Shown: in pieces, positions 17,597 through 26,773 of the stretch
Layout of the letters: the number at the start of each line of letters is the position of its first letter
Position numbering within the stretch: the first letter of the stretch is position 1
NCBI RefSeq assembly: GCF_013416325.1
Contig: NZ_JACCGK010000011.1
Location: forward strand, 124,001 to 188,000
Direction of reading: 5' to 3'
DNA: 64,000 nt
From: Vreelandella sedimenti
GTDB taxonomy: Bacteria > Pseudomonadota > Gammaproteobacteria > Pseudomonadales > Halomonadaceae
The notes under the pieces: model-generated
Databases searched by the model: none
Told to the model about the DNA's origin: nothing
Seen by the model: the letters and a program-made list of their open reading frames with translations, nothing else
Position numbers and translations under genes: made by a program

Positions 17597-18473
17597 CTTG
17601 CAGGCGCTGAGCGTGAAAACCGTCTAGCAGCTTCGCGTAGCGCTTAGGCAGCACCGAGTCTCGGCGGCGCAGTAAATAGAGCACTTCATTGACCCCATTG
17701 GGCAAGTTCAACGCTTTTACCTGGCGCTGCCAAGGTGAAGTTTCCAATACCAATCGCGATACCACGCTAAAGCCCAACCCCCTGGCCACCGCATCCAGTA
17801 CCATGCTGACTTCATTGGTAAAGCCTTGATGGCGGAAATGGGTCATTGAGCGAAACTCGTCGGGGTAATTGGCTCGCAGCAGTGCATTGGCGTGGTTAAT
17901 GCCGTCGTAATAATTGAGAAAGCCGATGCCCATTAAATCTGATAACGTGCTGCCGGCAAAATCTGCAGGTACCACCAAGCAGAGCGGCTCTTCATGCCAG
18001 ATGCTGCAGCTAAGCTCAGGGTGTCGCATTGCCTCGGTGACTATCCCGATGTCATAACGCCCTTCAAGCAGGTCATTGACGATTTCGTGGTTGAACGCAA
18101 AGCTATAGTTGACCGTTAAATTGGGGTGCATTTGCTGCTGCCCCAATATATACGGATAGAACATCAAGCCAACGCTGCCCGGCGAGGCAATGCGGCAGTC
18201 ACCGCTATCCAAAGAGTCATCGTCTAGCCCGTGACGGAACTGCTCATGCTCAGCAAATAACTTTAAAGCGTAATCGTAAGCACGCCGCCCCGATTCGGTT
18301 AATGTAAAGCTGCGCCCCTTGCGCTCTAACAGCTCTTTATTTAAATAGTCTTCTAACTTGCGTACATGCTGGCTTACGCCCGGCTGGGTCATTTCTAAAC
18401 GTTGCGCCGTACGGGTAAAACTGCCTGTTTCAACAAGCGTAATAAAGGTACGAAAATAGTGGGCATTGAACAT
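17568..18473 (-). CDS. LysR-family regulator
   Basis: This is a 301-residue LysR protein: HTH at residues 3-62 (HYFRTFITLVETGSFTRTAQRLEMTQPGVS), effector domain from about 90. The start MFNAHYF at 18473 is preferred; the frame extends to 18527 but adds an atypical basic tail. It is divergent from ppnN with about 218 bp between the starts. Target and effector are unknown; the closest functional hint is the neighbouring nucleotide nucleosidase, a weak one. Confidence 0.8.
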   Translation of the reverse strand: MFNAHYFRTFITLVETGSFTRTAQRLEMTQPGVSQHVRKLEDYLNKELLERKGRSFTLTESGRRAYDYALKLFAEHEQFRHGLDDDSLDSGDCRIASPGSVGLMFYPYILGQQQMHPNLTVNYSFAFNHEIVNDLLEGRYDIGIVTEAMRHPELSCSIWHEEPLCLVVPADFAGSTLSDLMGIGFLNYYDGINHANALLRANYPDEFRSMTHFRHQGFTNEVSMVLDAVARGLGFSVVSRLVLETSPWQRQVKALNLPNGVNEVLYLLRRRDSVLPKRYAKLLDGFHAQRLQEKTPLMPSN

Positions 18474-18691
18474 AGTGAAGCGCCATGGTCTTTGATAACG
18501 GTCTTTAGCAGCTCTCTTTGAGAACACGCTTTAGGCAACAGTTTAGTAACTAACAAAAAACGCTATTGCCGCCGCCCTATAAAATAGACCTCATAATAGC
18601 ACACCCCGGCGAGCCAGCCGCCGCGCTGTACCCACCGCTTGGGCGTGGTAATATGCAAAGAGACATCAAACGATTAGGGACAGCCCCGCTA

Positions 18692-20074
18692 ATGACCGAA
18701 AACGTTCAACCTCGCGCCACCCTTTCCAGCATCATTTCCCCCGAGGGGAGCCTCGAAGTACTCTCTCAGCATGAAGTTAATCGACTGCATAAAACTTCTC
18801 AAAGCGGTCTACACGACCTTCTTCGGCGCTGTGCGTTGGCAGTACTCAATTGCGGTAATCCCAGCGACGATAGCCTGGCGATTTTAGAAGCCTATAAAGA
18901 TTTCGATATTGAAGTGCTGCAGCAAGACCGCGGCATTCGCTTAAAGCTCACTAACGCCCCCGCCGAAGCCTTTGTAGATGGCCGCATGATTCGCGGTATC
19001 CGCGAGCATCTTTCCTCGATCATTCGCGATATCGTTTACGTCTACAATGAGATTCAGCATCACAATCGTTTTGATCTTAGCACGGGAGAAGGCACCACCA
19101 ATGCGGTCTTCCATATTCTGCGCAAAGCGGGCACGCTCAAACCCGGCCGCGACCCTAGCTTGGTGGTGTGCTGGGGCGGCCACTCTATCTCCCGGGAAGA
19201 GTACGAATATACCAAAGATGTGGGCTATCACTTAGGTCTGCGCGATTTAGATATTTGTACCGGCTGTGGCCCTGGCGCAATGAAAGGCCCCATGAAAGGC
19301 GCTAACGTTGCCCATGCCAAGCAGCGACGTAAAGAAGGTCGCTATTTGGGTGTTTCAGAGCCCGGCATTATCGCTGCCGAAGCGCCTAACCCCATCGTCA
19401 ATGAACTGGTTGTCATGCCAGACATTGAAAAACGCTTGGAAGCCTTTGTTCGCCTGGGCCATGGCATTATTGTGTTTCCTGGCGGGGTGGGCACCGCAGA
19501 AGAGATTCTCTATCTACTGGGCATTCTGCTGCACCCCAGCAACCAGGATATTCCTTTTCCGTTAATTTTCACTGGCCCTGCCGATTCTGCGGCCTACTTT
19601 CAGAAAATTGATGAATTTCTGGTCTATACCCTCGGTGAGGATATCCGCCGTTACTACACCATCATTACCGGCGATCCGGTCTCGGTTGCACGCACCATGC
19701 GCCACGGCATCGATGAGATCGCTGAATTCCGGCGCACCCATCAGGATGCTTTCTACTACAACTGGCGATTGACTATTGCGCGCGACTTCCAGGCAACCTT
19801 TGAACCGACACACGACGCCATGCGTGGCTTAGCGCTGCACCGCCAGCAACCCACCCATGAGCTTGCCGCCAATCTGCGCCGCGCTTTCTCGGGGATAGTC
19901 GCGGGCAACGTCAAAGAGGCTGGCATTCGAGCCATTGAAGCTCATGGCCCCTTTGTACTGACCGCAGAGCCCGAACTAATGCAACGCCTTGACGAGCTAC
20001 TCACCTCTTTTGTAGCCCAAGGGCGCATGAAACTCGATGGCCAGCACTATGTGCCCTGCTATGTGCTGAAATAA
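18692..20074 (+). CDS. ppnN: nucleotide 5'-monophosphate nucleosidase (PpnN/YgdH)
   Basis: This is a 460-residue protein of the LOG-related family. E. coli PpnN splits nucleoside monophosphates to base and ribose-5-phosphate and is activated by (p)ppGpp. The N-terminal SPEGSLEVLSQHEV and ALAVLNCGN segments and a PpnN-type EAFVDGRMIRGIREHL block match that enzyme. The Rossmann domain shows CWGGHSIS, TGCGPGAMKGPMKGA and the FPGGVGTAEEILYLL nucleotide-site motif (LOG-type PGGxGTxxE). I prefer the ATG at 18692 because MTENVQ is close to the family N terminus; ATGs at 18653 and 18566 are in frame. Confidence 0.87.
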   Translation: MTENVQPRATLSSIISPEGSLEVLSQHEVNRLHKTSQSGLHDLLRRCALAVLNCGNPSDDSLAILEAYKDFDIEVLQQDRGIRLKLTNAPAEAFVDGRMIRGIREHLSSIIRDIVYVYNEIQHHNRFDLSTGEGTTNAVFHILRKAGTLKPGRDPSLVVCWGGHSISREEYEYTKDVGYHLGLRDLDICTGCGPGAMKGPMKGANVAHAKQRRKEGRYLGVSEPGIIAAEAPNPIVNELVVMPDIEKRLEAFVRLGHGIIVFPGGVGTAEEILYLLGILLHPSNQDIPFPLIFTGPADSAAYFQKIDEFLVYTLGEDIRRYYTIITGDPVSVARTMRHGIDEIAEFRRTHQDAFYYNWRLTIARDFQATFEPTHDAMRGLALHRQQPTHELAANLRRAFSGIVAGNVKEAGIRAIEAHGPFVLTAEPELMQRLDELLTSFVAQGRMKLDGQHYVPCYVLK

Positions 20075-20107
20075 CAGCGGCGCTTAATCCTGAAGGGCAT
20101 CAATACA

Positions 20108-20135
20108 CACAGCTGCCGTTTGCGTGGCGGCTGTG
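20108..20135 (+). terminator. hairpin after ppnN
   Basis: CACAGCTGCC (20108-20117) pairs with GGCGGCTGTG (20126-20135), ten pairs with one G-T wobble. No T-run follows, so it may be rho-dependent or only an mRNA end-protecting hairpin. Confidence 0.35.
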
Positions 20136-20159
20136 CGCTAAAAGGGGCCGGGTAACCTT

Positions 20160-20894
20160 ATGCTGTTCATTGCGTTTATAGCGCTACTCGTCGCAGGTAT
20201 CGTCAAAGGCGCCATCGGTTCAGGTGTCCCGGTTATTGTCGTACCCATTCTCACCATGCTGTACGACGTTCAACTCGCTATCGCTCTATTAGTCGCGCCT
20301 AACCTATTTAGCAATGCTTTACAGGTATGGCAATATCGGCGTCACCTACTACCCTTGCGCTTCTTGGCAGCTTTTTCCATCGCAGGCGGGCTAGGCATCG
20401 TTCTGGGCACTTGGGGATTAGTCATTTTATCTCCCGAAATACTGTCGCTGGGTGTCGCGGGTGTGATCGTGCTTTACCTGATCATCAAAGTGCTAAAACG
20501 TCGTATCGCCCTGCCTTTTAATATCGCTGCGCGACTAGTGATCCCTATTGGCCTACTCGCTGGCGTGCTTCAAGGCGCTGCAGGCATGTCGGCGCCAGCC
20601 TCGGTGACGTTTCTCAATGCGATGCAGTTGAAACGAAGCGTATTTATTGGCTCCATCTCGGTGTTCTTCGTCGCCATTACCAGTGTTCAAATACCGGCGC
20701 TTTTAAACGCGGGCATTTTAACCCTGGATCGCTTTTTGTTTAGTATTCTTGCCCTTGTGGTAATACTGGCTGCCATGCCGCTAGGCGCTCGCCTGGGTAA
20801 TCGGCTGCCCCACCGCTGGTTTGATAATTTGGTCATGCTGCTGCTAGCAAGTATCGCCGGTAAAATTCTTATCGATACGCTGATGGCTGGCTAG
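20160..20894 (+). CDS. TSUP-family (TauE/SafE) membrane transporter
   Basis: This is a 244-residue inner-membrane protein with about eight hydrophobic segments. GIVKGAIGSGVPVIVVPIL at the N terminus and the internal repeat GVLQGAAGMSAPASVTFLNA are the paired TauE/SafE signatures. The family exports sulfite, sulfoacetate or related anions; the substrate cannot be told from sequence. The ATG is at 20160 after AAAAGGGG at long spacing. It lies 85 bp behind ppnN across a hairpin and is likely a separate transcript. Confidence 0.85.
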   Translation: MLFIAFIALLVAGIVKGAIGSGVPVIVVPILTMLYDVQLAIALLVAPNLFSNALQVWQYRRHLLPLRFLAAFSIAGGLGIVLGTWGLVILSPEILSLGVAGVIVLYLIIKVLKRRIALPFNIAARLVIPIGLLAGVLQGAAGMSAPASVTFLNAMQLKRSVFIGSISVFFVAITSVQIPALLNAGILTLDRFLFSILALVVILAAMPLGARLGNRLPHRWFDNLVMLLLASIAGKILIDTLMAG

Positions 20895-21028
20895 CCTCAC
20901 GAAAGCCTTCTCTACTCTTTCTTTCTCACTTCAGCTAAACAGTGTTGGGAACCAAGTCAGGTAAAAGTGGCCAGAATAGCTACACTGAGTGGGCATTACC
21001 TCACTATTGACCTTGAAAGGAACTCAAT

Positions 21029-21229
21029 ATGTCGATGATTAACCAGCTAAAAGATGTCAAAACCAAAGATTTCGCCAAGCACTGCTATGAAAGCAGCAGC
21101 GTCGATAAACTGCGCGAGGCGTCGGCAGGCAGCGCCGATCAGTCAGAAATGGAGCATTGGGGGTTAACCGAAGGGCAGTGGGAAGAGGCAATTGTTGCCG
21201 CCCTCGCCGACCATGAAGCCAAAGAGTAA
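21029..21229 (+). CDS. small acidic protein, function unknown
   Basis: This is a 66-residue soluble acidic protein with a good ribosome site (AAAGGAA six to eight bases before the ATG) and a strong terminator 40 bp after its stop, which together support it as a real single-gene unit. It has no membrane segment or Cys pair; one Cys (HCYESS) is near residue 19. The C-terminal EHWGLTEGQWEEAI resembles a short helical motif. I do not recognise the family. Confidence 0.65.
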   Translation: MSMINQLKDVKTKDFAKHCYESSSVDKLREASAGSADQSEMEHWGLTEGQWEEAIVAALADHEAKE

Positions 21230-21269
21230 GTAACCCGGCTTAGCGAAAAGATAATTGGTAGAGATGTTT

Positions 21270-21297
21270 GCGCCCTATCGGATAACCGCTAGGGCGC
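21270..21297 (+). terminator. rho-independent terminator
   Basis: GCGCCCTA pairs with TAGGGCGC, and the loop itself adds CGG/CCG, giving a very stable hairpin followed by TGTGGTTTTT. It ends the 66-aa gene; the reverse direction may also serve the lipoprotein gene that converges on it. Confidence 0.75.
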
Positions 21298-21346
21298 TGT
21301 GGTTTTTGCATCGCTCACTCCACAAAAGGCCTAGTCCACACGAGGC

Positions 21347-22183
21347 TCACTCCAAACGGGAGAAAGCAATGCCACCATACTCCTTCTGCAGTCGCTCAAG
21401 CCTGGCCAACTCGTGTTCCGTTAGCTCAGGAGAGTCCCATAATGGCTGCTCATCAAGCCCTTTCAACCCTTGCAAGGTGACCGTCAGCTCTGCATCGCTG
21501 GGTATTTGAGCATTCCCCCATGGGCCAAAGCGGTTAGGCGCAAGACTCCACTCCTGTGTTTCGCCAGGCTTAATGCCACCAGGAACAACGTAGTAAAACG
21601 TTTCGTCTACCCAAGGTGCTGAGTGATCAGGGCTCGCCACCACGCCCCTCAACAGAAGTTCAGAAATGGCCTGATCCGTGTCATTCGTCACTGTAAGATC
21701 AATCACAGGTTCCGGAGCACCATAGGGACTTGCTCCCATATAATAGCGAGCACTATCAATGGTAAACCGAGCTAACTGCTGCTGGTCACTTGCGGCTTTT
21801 GCACGCTTCTCTTCTAGCCGCTTTAAGGTTCGAATAGACTGCTCACGTTCACGTGCCCGACGCTCGCGCAGAATTTGATCGGCACGCTGAATCACCTGAT
21901 CCCCCGTTAACCCATGCATTTGCACATTGGCAGTTTCGGCGATCTCTGCGGCATTCATACGGTGGGGGTTGAGAATATCGATACCACTAAACGACGTCGA
22001 CGTGGCGATAATGATCAACCCTTGATCAAACTCATCGCGCTTGTAGGTAGGCAACGAGTTACGCACTTCCTCAACCGAGACAACCGACGCAGGCATGGAG
22101 CTAGTATCAATTTTGGGATCTGAGCAACCAGCTATCATGAGTACTGATAGTGATATTGCAGACAGCCTCAGCAGGCTCCACAT
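21347..22183 (-). CDS. lipoprotein, DUF6694-like, with a charged coiled-coil middle
   Basis: This is a 278-residue exported lipoprotein: the signal ends LMIAGC, so Cys20 is the lipidated residue. SMPASVVSVEEVRNSLP and the following helix resemble DUF6694. A strongly charged helix (about 105-140, REREQSIRTLKRLEEKRAK) is a likely coiled coil. The C-terminal half (about 150-250) has a beta pattern ending in a TLQGLKGL strand, like an immunoglobulin-type domain. No enzyme motif is visible. The genes on either side do not reveal a role. Confidence 0.7.
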   Translation of the reverse strand: MWSLLRLSAISLSVLMIAGCSDPKIDTSSMPASVVSVEEVRNSLPTYKRDEFDQGLIIIATSTSFSGIDILNPHRMNAAEIAETANVQMHGLTGDQVIQRADQILRERRAREREQSIRTLKRLEEKRAKAASDQQQLARFTIDSARYYMGASPYGAPEPVIDLTVTNDTDQAISELLLRGVVASPDHSAPWVDETFYYVVPGGIKPGETQEWSLAPNRFGPWGNAQIPSDAELTVTLQGLKGLDEQPLWDSPELTEHELARLERLQKEYGGIAFSRLE

Positions 22184-22401
22184 ACAATCACCTCAACGCA
22201 AACAAAAATAAAAAATTGTCGAGGAGCTTAACGGAAAGCGCTATTCACCACTAGCCCTCGTTGCACTTAGTATGTAATACAGCCTCTGCTATCCTGCCCT
22301 TAGCAGTAGGATTAGGCAAACATGTAACAGGATCGACTCTGTTGTCTCTCGCTCCCGCTAGTTAATCTTCTCCAGGTATTTTTTATTGTGAGGATTAACA
22401 C

Positions 22402-23142
22402 ATGACAGTTTCAACTAACTTCGTATCAAACGTTGTTTTATTAACCGGTGCAAGCAGCGGTATCGGCGAAGCCACCGCTCTCTGGCTGGCAGGCCAAGGG
22501 CACCGTCTCATCATCGGCGCACGCCGTACGGATAGATTAAAAGCATTGGCCGAGCGCATTCGTGCCAAAGGTGGCACTGTGGATTATCGGACACTGGATG
22601 TTACAGATTTAGACGACATGCGGGCATTCGCGGATTTCGCCATCAAGTTGCATGGGCGCGTTGATGTCATCATCAACAACGCTGGTGTCATGCCACTCTC
22701 ACCACTGGACTCTCTTAAAGTTGACGAGTGGAACCGTATGATTGACGTCAACATTCGTGGCGTCCTCAATGGTATCGCAGCCGTCCTACCCACCATGCAG
22801 TCTCAGGAAGGTGGCCAAGTAATTAACGTATCCTCTATTGGCGGATTCACGGTCGTCCCGACCGCTGCGGTTTACTGTGCCACTAAATATGCAGTACGTG
22901 CTATTTCGGATGGGTTACGTCAGGAAACAGACAAAATCCGCGTTACCTGCGTTTATCCCGGCGTAGTGGAATCAGAATTAGCCAACACCATCACAGACCC
23001 CGAAGCGGCTAAAGCAATGGTAACTTATCGTCAGATTGCACTTAAACCTGAAGCAATCGCTTCGGCTATAGCGCACGCCATTAATCAACCGGATGACGTT
23101 GATACCAGCGACATAGTGGTACGACCTACGGCGAGCCTGTAA
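22402..23142 (+). CDS. short-chain dehydrogenase/reductase
   Basis: This is a 246-residue classical SDR: cofactor motif TGASSGIG near residues 15-22, NNAG near 91, Ser in NVSSIGG, and the catalytic pair in YCATKYA. The basic residues RRTDR after the second strand favour NADP(H). The likely substrate is a carbonyl or alcohol; these SDRs are often annotated as clavaldehyde-dehydrogenase-like or YdfG-like, but nothing fixes it. It is followed 63 bp later by a small Atu4866-type protein, and the two recur together in other proteobacteria, suggesting a unit (recalled, not checked). Confidence 0.82.
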   Translation: MTVSTNFVSNVVLLTGASSGIGEATALWLAGQGHRLIIGARRTDRLKALAERIRAKGGTVDYRTLDVTDLDDMRAFADFAIKLHGRVDVIINNAGVMPLSPLDSLKVDEWNRMIDVNIRGVLNGIAAVLPTMQSQEGGQVINVSSIGGFTVVPTAAVYCATKYAVRAISDGLRQETDKIRVTCVYPGVVESELANTITDPEAAKAMVTYRQIALKPEAIASAIAHAINQPDDVDTSDIVVRPTASL

Positions 23143-23205
23143 CTCCGTATCGATACATGTCCGAGCTATTTAAGCAAATGTGGCATTTAAAGCGAGCAAC
23201 TTTAC

Positions 23206-23565
23206 ATGCAAGACACCAAGCTTCCTATCTACTGGCAACGTGCTTTAGTCGTTGCTGGCATTATCACTATTTTCCCCGCCACCACTACGGCTCAAACAGC
23301 CCCGAACATAGGAGATAACGCTATGGCAGAACACCCGTATGTTGGCATGTGGGTAACTAAAGATGGCCTAATACGCCACGAACTTTTGCCCAACAATCGT
23401 TACGATGAAGCCCGTGGTGAGCGTAAAAGCGCTTATCAGGGCCGCTATCAAGTGACAGGAAACTATATCGAATACTGGGACGACACCGGTTTTACCGCTG
23501 ATGGCGAGTTTATTGATGGCGTACTCTATCACGGTGGTATGGTGTTATACCGTAATAAAGAGTAG
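23206..23565 (+). CDS. Atu4866-domain protein
   Basis: The C-terminal 80 residues (GMWVTKDGLIRHELLP, then YQGRYQVTGNYIEYWDDTGF) match the small beta-barrel Atu4866 family, of unknown function. Two starts are possible. The ATG at 23206 gives 119 residues with a signal-like N terminus (hydrophobic ALVVAGIITIF then TTTAQT). The ATG at 23323 has a much better ribosome site (AGGAG eight bases upstream) and gives an 80-residue cytoplasmic protein close to the length of Atu4866 itself. I give the longer form but hold both open. Confidence 0.7.
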   Translation: MQDTKLPIYWQRALVVAGIITIFPATTTAQTAPNIGDNAMAEHPYVGMWVTKDGLIRHELLPNNRYDEARGERKSAYQGRYQVTGNYIEYWDDTGFTADGEFIDGVLYHGGMVLYRNKE

Positions 23566-23635
23566 CGCTAAAAACGAATCACTTTAGAACGGGTGGATAA
23601 ACATACAAAAATGCTAACAAGGTGAGCTATTTTCC

Positions 23636-24568
23636 TTAGCGTTTGTTCATCCGCCTACCAACGATAGGCGTATTCTTAGCCATCAAATCTGCAACCCAAT
23701 TAATAAATACGCGCAGTTTAGCGCTGACGTGCAGGTTCGATGGAAATGCTACGTACATTGGCATCGGGTCGAGGTGCCAATCATCAAACAAGCGCACCAG
23801 TTCCCCGCGCGCAACATGCTCACTGGCCATGTAGTCAGGAAGCCACACTACGCCGAGCCCCGCTAGGCCCGCCGCAAGACCGGCATTTCCATCGTCAACC
23901 GAGATCACATAGCGCCCTTGTACGTTGATGCGCTCTCCGCTGCGGTACATGGCGTAGGGAGAGGATACGCCGGCACGAGCCCATCTGAAGCCTACAATAT
24001 AATGAGGGGGAGCTGACAGTTCTTGCGGGTGCGAAGGCAAACCAGTACTTTCCAGATAGCTCGGTGCGGCGTAAATACCACTTTTTAGATCGCCTACATG
24101 GCGCGCTACCAACGATAAATCAGTGGGCTCTCCACCGCGCACAACGCAATCCACGCTTTCACCGATCAGATCCACCATGCGATCACTCACGCCCATATCG
24201 ATTTGAATATCGGGATATTGAGTGAGAAATGCAGGCAAGGCCGGAATCAGGATCATGCGAGCAAAAGGGCTGGGTACGTCCACTCTCAGTCGGCCGCGGG
24301 GCAACACCGAGGCATTGGACAAGCTGGTTTCGGCGTCATCCATATCGGCCAAAAGCTTTATAACGCGCTCGTAATAAACGGCACCGTCTGCCGTGACGTT
24401 AACCTTGCGTGTGGTGCGGTTAAGTAGCTTAACACGCAGCCGTGCCTCTAATTGTTGCACGAGTTGCGTCACACTGGTCTTGCTCATGTGTAGCGTTTCA
24501 GCTGCCTTGGTAAAGCTACCCGTTTCCACTACTCGAGCAAATGCCTGCATTGCGTTAAAACGATCCAT
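23636..24568 (-). CDS. LysR-family regulator (CrgA/AaeR-like)
   Basis: This is a 310-residue LysR protein starting MDRFNAMQAFARVVETGSF, the typical opening of the large CrgA-like group. The HTH covers 2-60, and the substrate-binding domain includes GRLRVDVPSPFARMILIPALP. The frame extends to 24607 with residues atypical of the family. It is divergent from the RidA gene at 24709 with 140 bp between. Members of this group often control neighbouring oxidoreductases, so the SDR or RidA gene are plausible targets. Confidence 0.82.
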   Translation of the reverse strand: MDRFNAMQAFARVVETGSFTKAAETLHMSKTSVTQLVQQLEARLRVKLLNRTTRKVNVTADGAVYYERVIKLLADMDDAETSLSNASVLPRGRLRVDVPSPFARMILIPALPAFLTQYPDIQIDMGVSDRMVDLIGESVDCVVRGGEPTDLSLVARHVGDLKSGIYAAPSYLESTGLPSHPQELSAPPHYIVGFRWARAGVSSPYAMYRSGERINVQGRYVISVDDGNAGLAAGLAGLGVVWLPDYMASEHVARGELVRLFDDWHLDPMPMYVAFPSNLHVSAKLRVFINWVADLMAKNTPIVGRRMNKR

Positions 24569-24708
24569 GGCTGTGCCAAACACCTCATGATTGTTTGAAA
24601 TATACAAACAATGTTGAACAGAATTCGCTGTTTATCCACCACTATTGCAGGCTTAAAGTGACTACATCGTAAACAAAGGGTCGGCTTCGACCTACTGATG
24701 GAGTATAT

Positions 24709-25101
24709 ATGGCTAAGCGTGATGTCGTTTTTCCCTCGGGCCGCCAGGCGCTCTATGACCAGAACACCTATTCTGCTGCTATTCGTTCTGGCGGTTTTCT
24801 GTTTGTGTCAGGCCAAGTCGGTAGCCGTGAAGACGGCTCACCCGAGCCGGACTTCGGCGCTCAGGTGCAGCTTGCCTTCGACAACCTGCAGAGTGTTCTG
24901 GAAGCAGCGGGCGCAAGTTTCGAAGATATCGTTGATGTGACAAGCTTCCATACCGACCCCGAAGCCCAGTTCGCCACCGTGATGGAAGCCAAGTCACGTG
25001 CATTTCCGGAAAAACCCTATCCGAATTGGACAGCGGTCGGAGTGACATGGCTAGCGGGTTTCGATTTTGAAATAAAGGTCATTGCAAGACTCCCCGAGTA
25101 A
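24709..25101 (+). CDS. RidA-family (reactive intermediate deaminase) protein
   Basis: This is a 130-residue YjgF/YER057c/UK114-family trimer subunit: an AIRSGGFLFVSGQVG strand, AFDNLQSVLEAAGASFEDIV helix and PNWTAVGVTWL core. The canonical catalytic Arg of RidA proper (RNR/CxxRV motif) is not seen: the region usually ending in RVAV here reads WTAVGV, so it may belong to a non-deaminating subgroup (Rid4-7). GATGGAG precedes the ATG. A second Rid-family gene occurs at 60285. Confidence 0.82.
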   Translation: MAKRDVVFPSGRQALYDQNTYSAAIRSGGFLFVSGQVGSREDGSPEPDFGAQVQLAFDNLQSVLEAAGASFEDIVDVTSFHTDPEAQFATVMEAKSRAFPEKPYPNWTAVGVTWLAGFDFEIKVIARLPE

Positions 25102-25118
25102 TCGGGAAGATTACTAAA

Positions 25119-25169
25119 GAGCGGCACAAGGGTATAGCACCTTATTTTCATCGACACCTTGCGCCGCTC
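25119..25169 (+). terminator. hairpin after the RidA gene
   Basis: GAGCGGC (25119-25125) and GCCGCTC (25163-25169), extended inward by CAAGG/CCTTG after one mismatch, form a 12-pair stem with a long loop. There is no T-run, so termination is uncertain. Confidence 0.35.
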
Positions 25170-25585
25170 AAGTGTTTACTCTTCCAACCTACGTCTTGTA
25201 CTAAGTAATCCCAAGAGCATCGCTGGAAGGCTGTAGGCCACTCTCCAAGAAGCATCCTGCGGATCGACCGCGCTTGTTACCCACTTTTAGGCGCCCAGAG
25301 CCGCCGAGCTGATCAAACGCCTTTTGAGTAGGCCATAAAGCTGGATCACTCAGTACAGCTGATTCATCAAGCAGCATAGGCGCTGAGCTCAGCAACAAAA
25401 CCGTTCCATGGCGTTGCTGCCCCTTCCAATTGCTGACAGCCGCTCGGTCATCTCAGCATCAATCTGCACATTTAGCGCCCTCCTACTTGCTGCCTAAATG
25501 ATGGTAGAGGGCGCCCCGCGAGCCCCGCCTCTGCCGTAGATCTTCCATAGCTGCATTGGCATTCCATATAAAAAACGCACTTAAC
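25170..25585. other. intergenic stretch without a recognisable gene
   Basis: I see no protein family or RNA here. The only open frame of note is 65 codons on the minus strand (25201-25398) with low-complexity composition and no ribosome site. The stretch could be the eroded remains of a gene. The regulated promoter of the next gene begins at its right end. Confidence 0.4.
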
Positions 25586-25632
25586 TTGACATACGCTGCG
25601 TATGCACTTAAATTCCACATACACTCCGTATG
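25586..25632 (+). promoter_or_regulatory. promoter with two palindromic operators upstream of the LLM oxidoreductase
   Basis: TTGACA (25586-25591), 17 bp, then TAAATT (25609-25614) form a plausible promoter. Two near-identical palindromes, CATACGCTGCGTATG (25590-25604) and CATACACTCCGTATG (25618-25632), lie 28 bp apart centre to centre. The first overlaps the -35 and spacer, and the second lies just past the start point. This is a repressor layout. The repressor is not identified; the palindrome differs from the TetR sites at 27345 and 28037. Confidence 0.6.
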
Positions 25633-25711
25633 CTAGAGGCACTTAGTCGAGGAAATTTTCCTCACCTGGCCTGCATACCATTTCTATAAACATTTATTAG
25701 GAATTTCTTCA

Positions 25712-26653
25712 ATGACTGACTTTACTAATCATCGTGGTTACTCCGCGATGTTTAAGGAAGGAAAAATGACCCTCGGTCTTTTCTTCCCCATAGAATCGTA
25801 CTCAGGCGCGATCCCTGTGATGGAAGTGGAACAACAGATCAGCACGGCTAAGCTGGCAGAGATGCATGGTTTTTCAGCGCTTTACTTTAGAGACGTTTTT
25901 CTAAATGTGCCGTCGTTCGGTGATACAGGTCATATCTATGACCCATGGGTCTTTATGGGATATGTGATGGCCCATACCTCCCGAATTGCCCTTGCCACAG
26001 GCAGTATTGTCAGTACGCTTCGTCACCCGCTACACATCGCTAAGGCAGCAGCGTCAGCTGATCGCCTGTCGGGTCAACGTTTGGTATTAGGACTGGCAAC
26101 CGGTGACAGGCCCTCCGAATTTGCAGCTTATGCGGCTTCTCTTGACAAGCGCTCAGAGCTTTTTCGCGAAACTCTCGCGGTATCTCGTCAAGTCTGGAAG
26201 GAGGACTTCCCCACAATTTCCACAGAACGAGTGGATATGTCGGGTGGCGACGTATTGCCAAAACCGATGCTAAACGACATTCCCGTCATGGTGACGGGCA
26301 ATTCACGACAGTCGGTGGAATGGATCGCAGAGCACGGCGATGGCTGGCTCTATTATCCCCAAAACCTCGGTCTGCAAGCACATACGATCCGTCAGTGGCG
26401 GTCACTTACGAAAGGCTTCAAACCTTTCTCACAATCTTTGTATGTTGATTTAGCTGAGAACCCGGATGAACCGGCAACATCTATTCACCTTGGGCTTCGC
26501 ACAGGCCATCGCTTTCTTATTGATTATCTTAGTGATTTGCAAAAGATCGGCGTCAATCACGTTGGCCTAAACCTGAAATATGGAAAACGGCCAGCACACG
26601 AGGTGGTGCAAGAACTGGGAGAATTTGTCGTTCCACACTTTGCGGCAAATTGA
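25712..26653 (+). CDS. luciferase-like (LLM class) flavin-dependent oxidoreductase
   Basis: This is a 313-residue TIM-barrel flavoprotein of the bacterial luciferase superfamily. MTLGLFFPIESY, GFSALYFRDVF, TGSIVSTLRHPLHIAKAAASADRLSGQRLVLGLATGDRPSEF and VMVTGNSRQSVEWIAEHGDGWLYYP are typical; the second group marks the flavin-binding core (landmark spans about residues 95-140). These enzymes use reduced FMN or F420. The flavin reductase gene that follows 120 bp later points to FMNH2, making a two-component monooxygenase. The substrate is unknown. TTAGGA precedes the ATG; internal ATGs at 25748 and 25766 are alternatives. Paired operators at 25590-25632 indicate tight regulation. Confidence 0.82.
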   Translation: MTDFTNHRGYSAMFKEGKMTLGLFFPIESYSGAIPVMEVEQQISTAKLAEMHGFSALYFRDVFLNVPSFGDTGHIYDPWVFMGYVMAHTSRIALATGSIVSTLRHPLHIAKAAASADRLSGQRLVLGLATGDRPSEFAAYAASLDKRSELFRETLAVSRQVWKEDFPTISTERVDMSGGDVLPKPMLNDIPVMVTGNSRQSVEWIAEHGDGWLYYPQNLGLQAHTIRQWRSLTKGFKPFSQSLYVDLAENPDEPATSIHLGLRTGHRFLIDYLSDLQKIGVNHVGLNLKYGKRPAHEVVQELGEFVVPHFAAN

Positions 26654-26773
26654 AGCAGCTATACACACCAACACTTTTGGATGTCGGCAAGTTCACAGTA
26701 TGAGCAGGAAATCACTCTTTCCAACGAGCCCATGCCGGCTGTTTTCCATCAAACTTTCTTTGCAGGAGTTAAC

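Noticed and set aside
25201-25398. 65-codon minus-strand frame
   Set aside because: No ribosome site, no recognisable motif, and composition unlike neighbouring genes.
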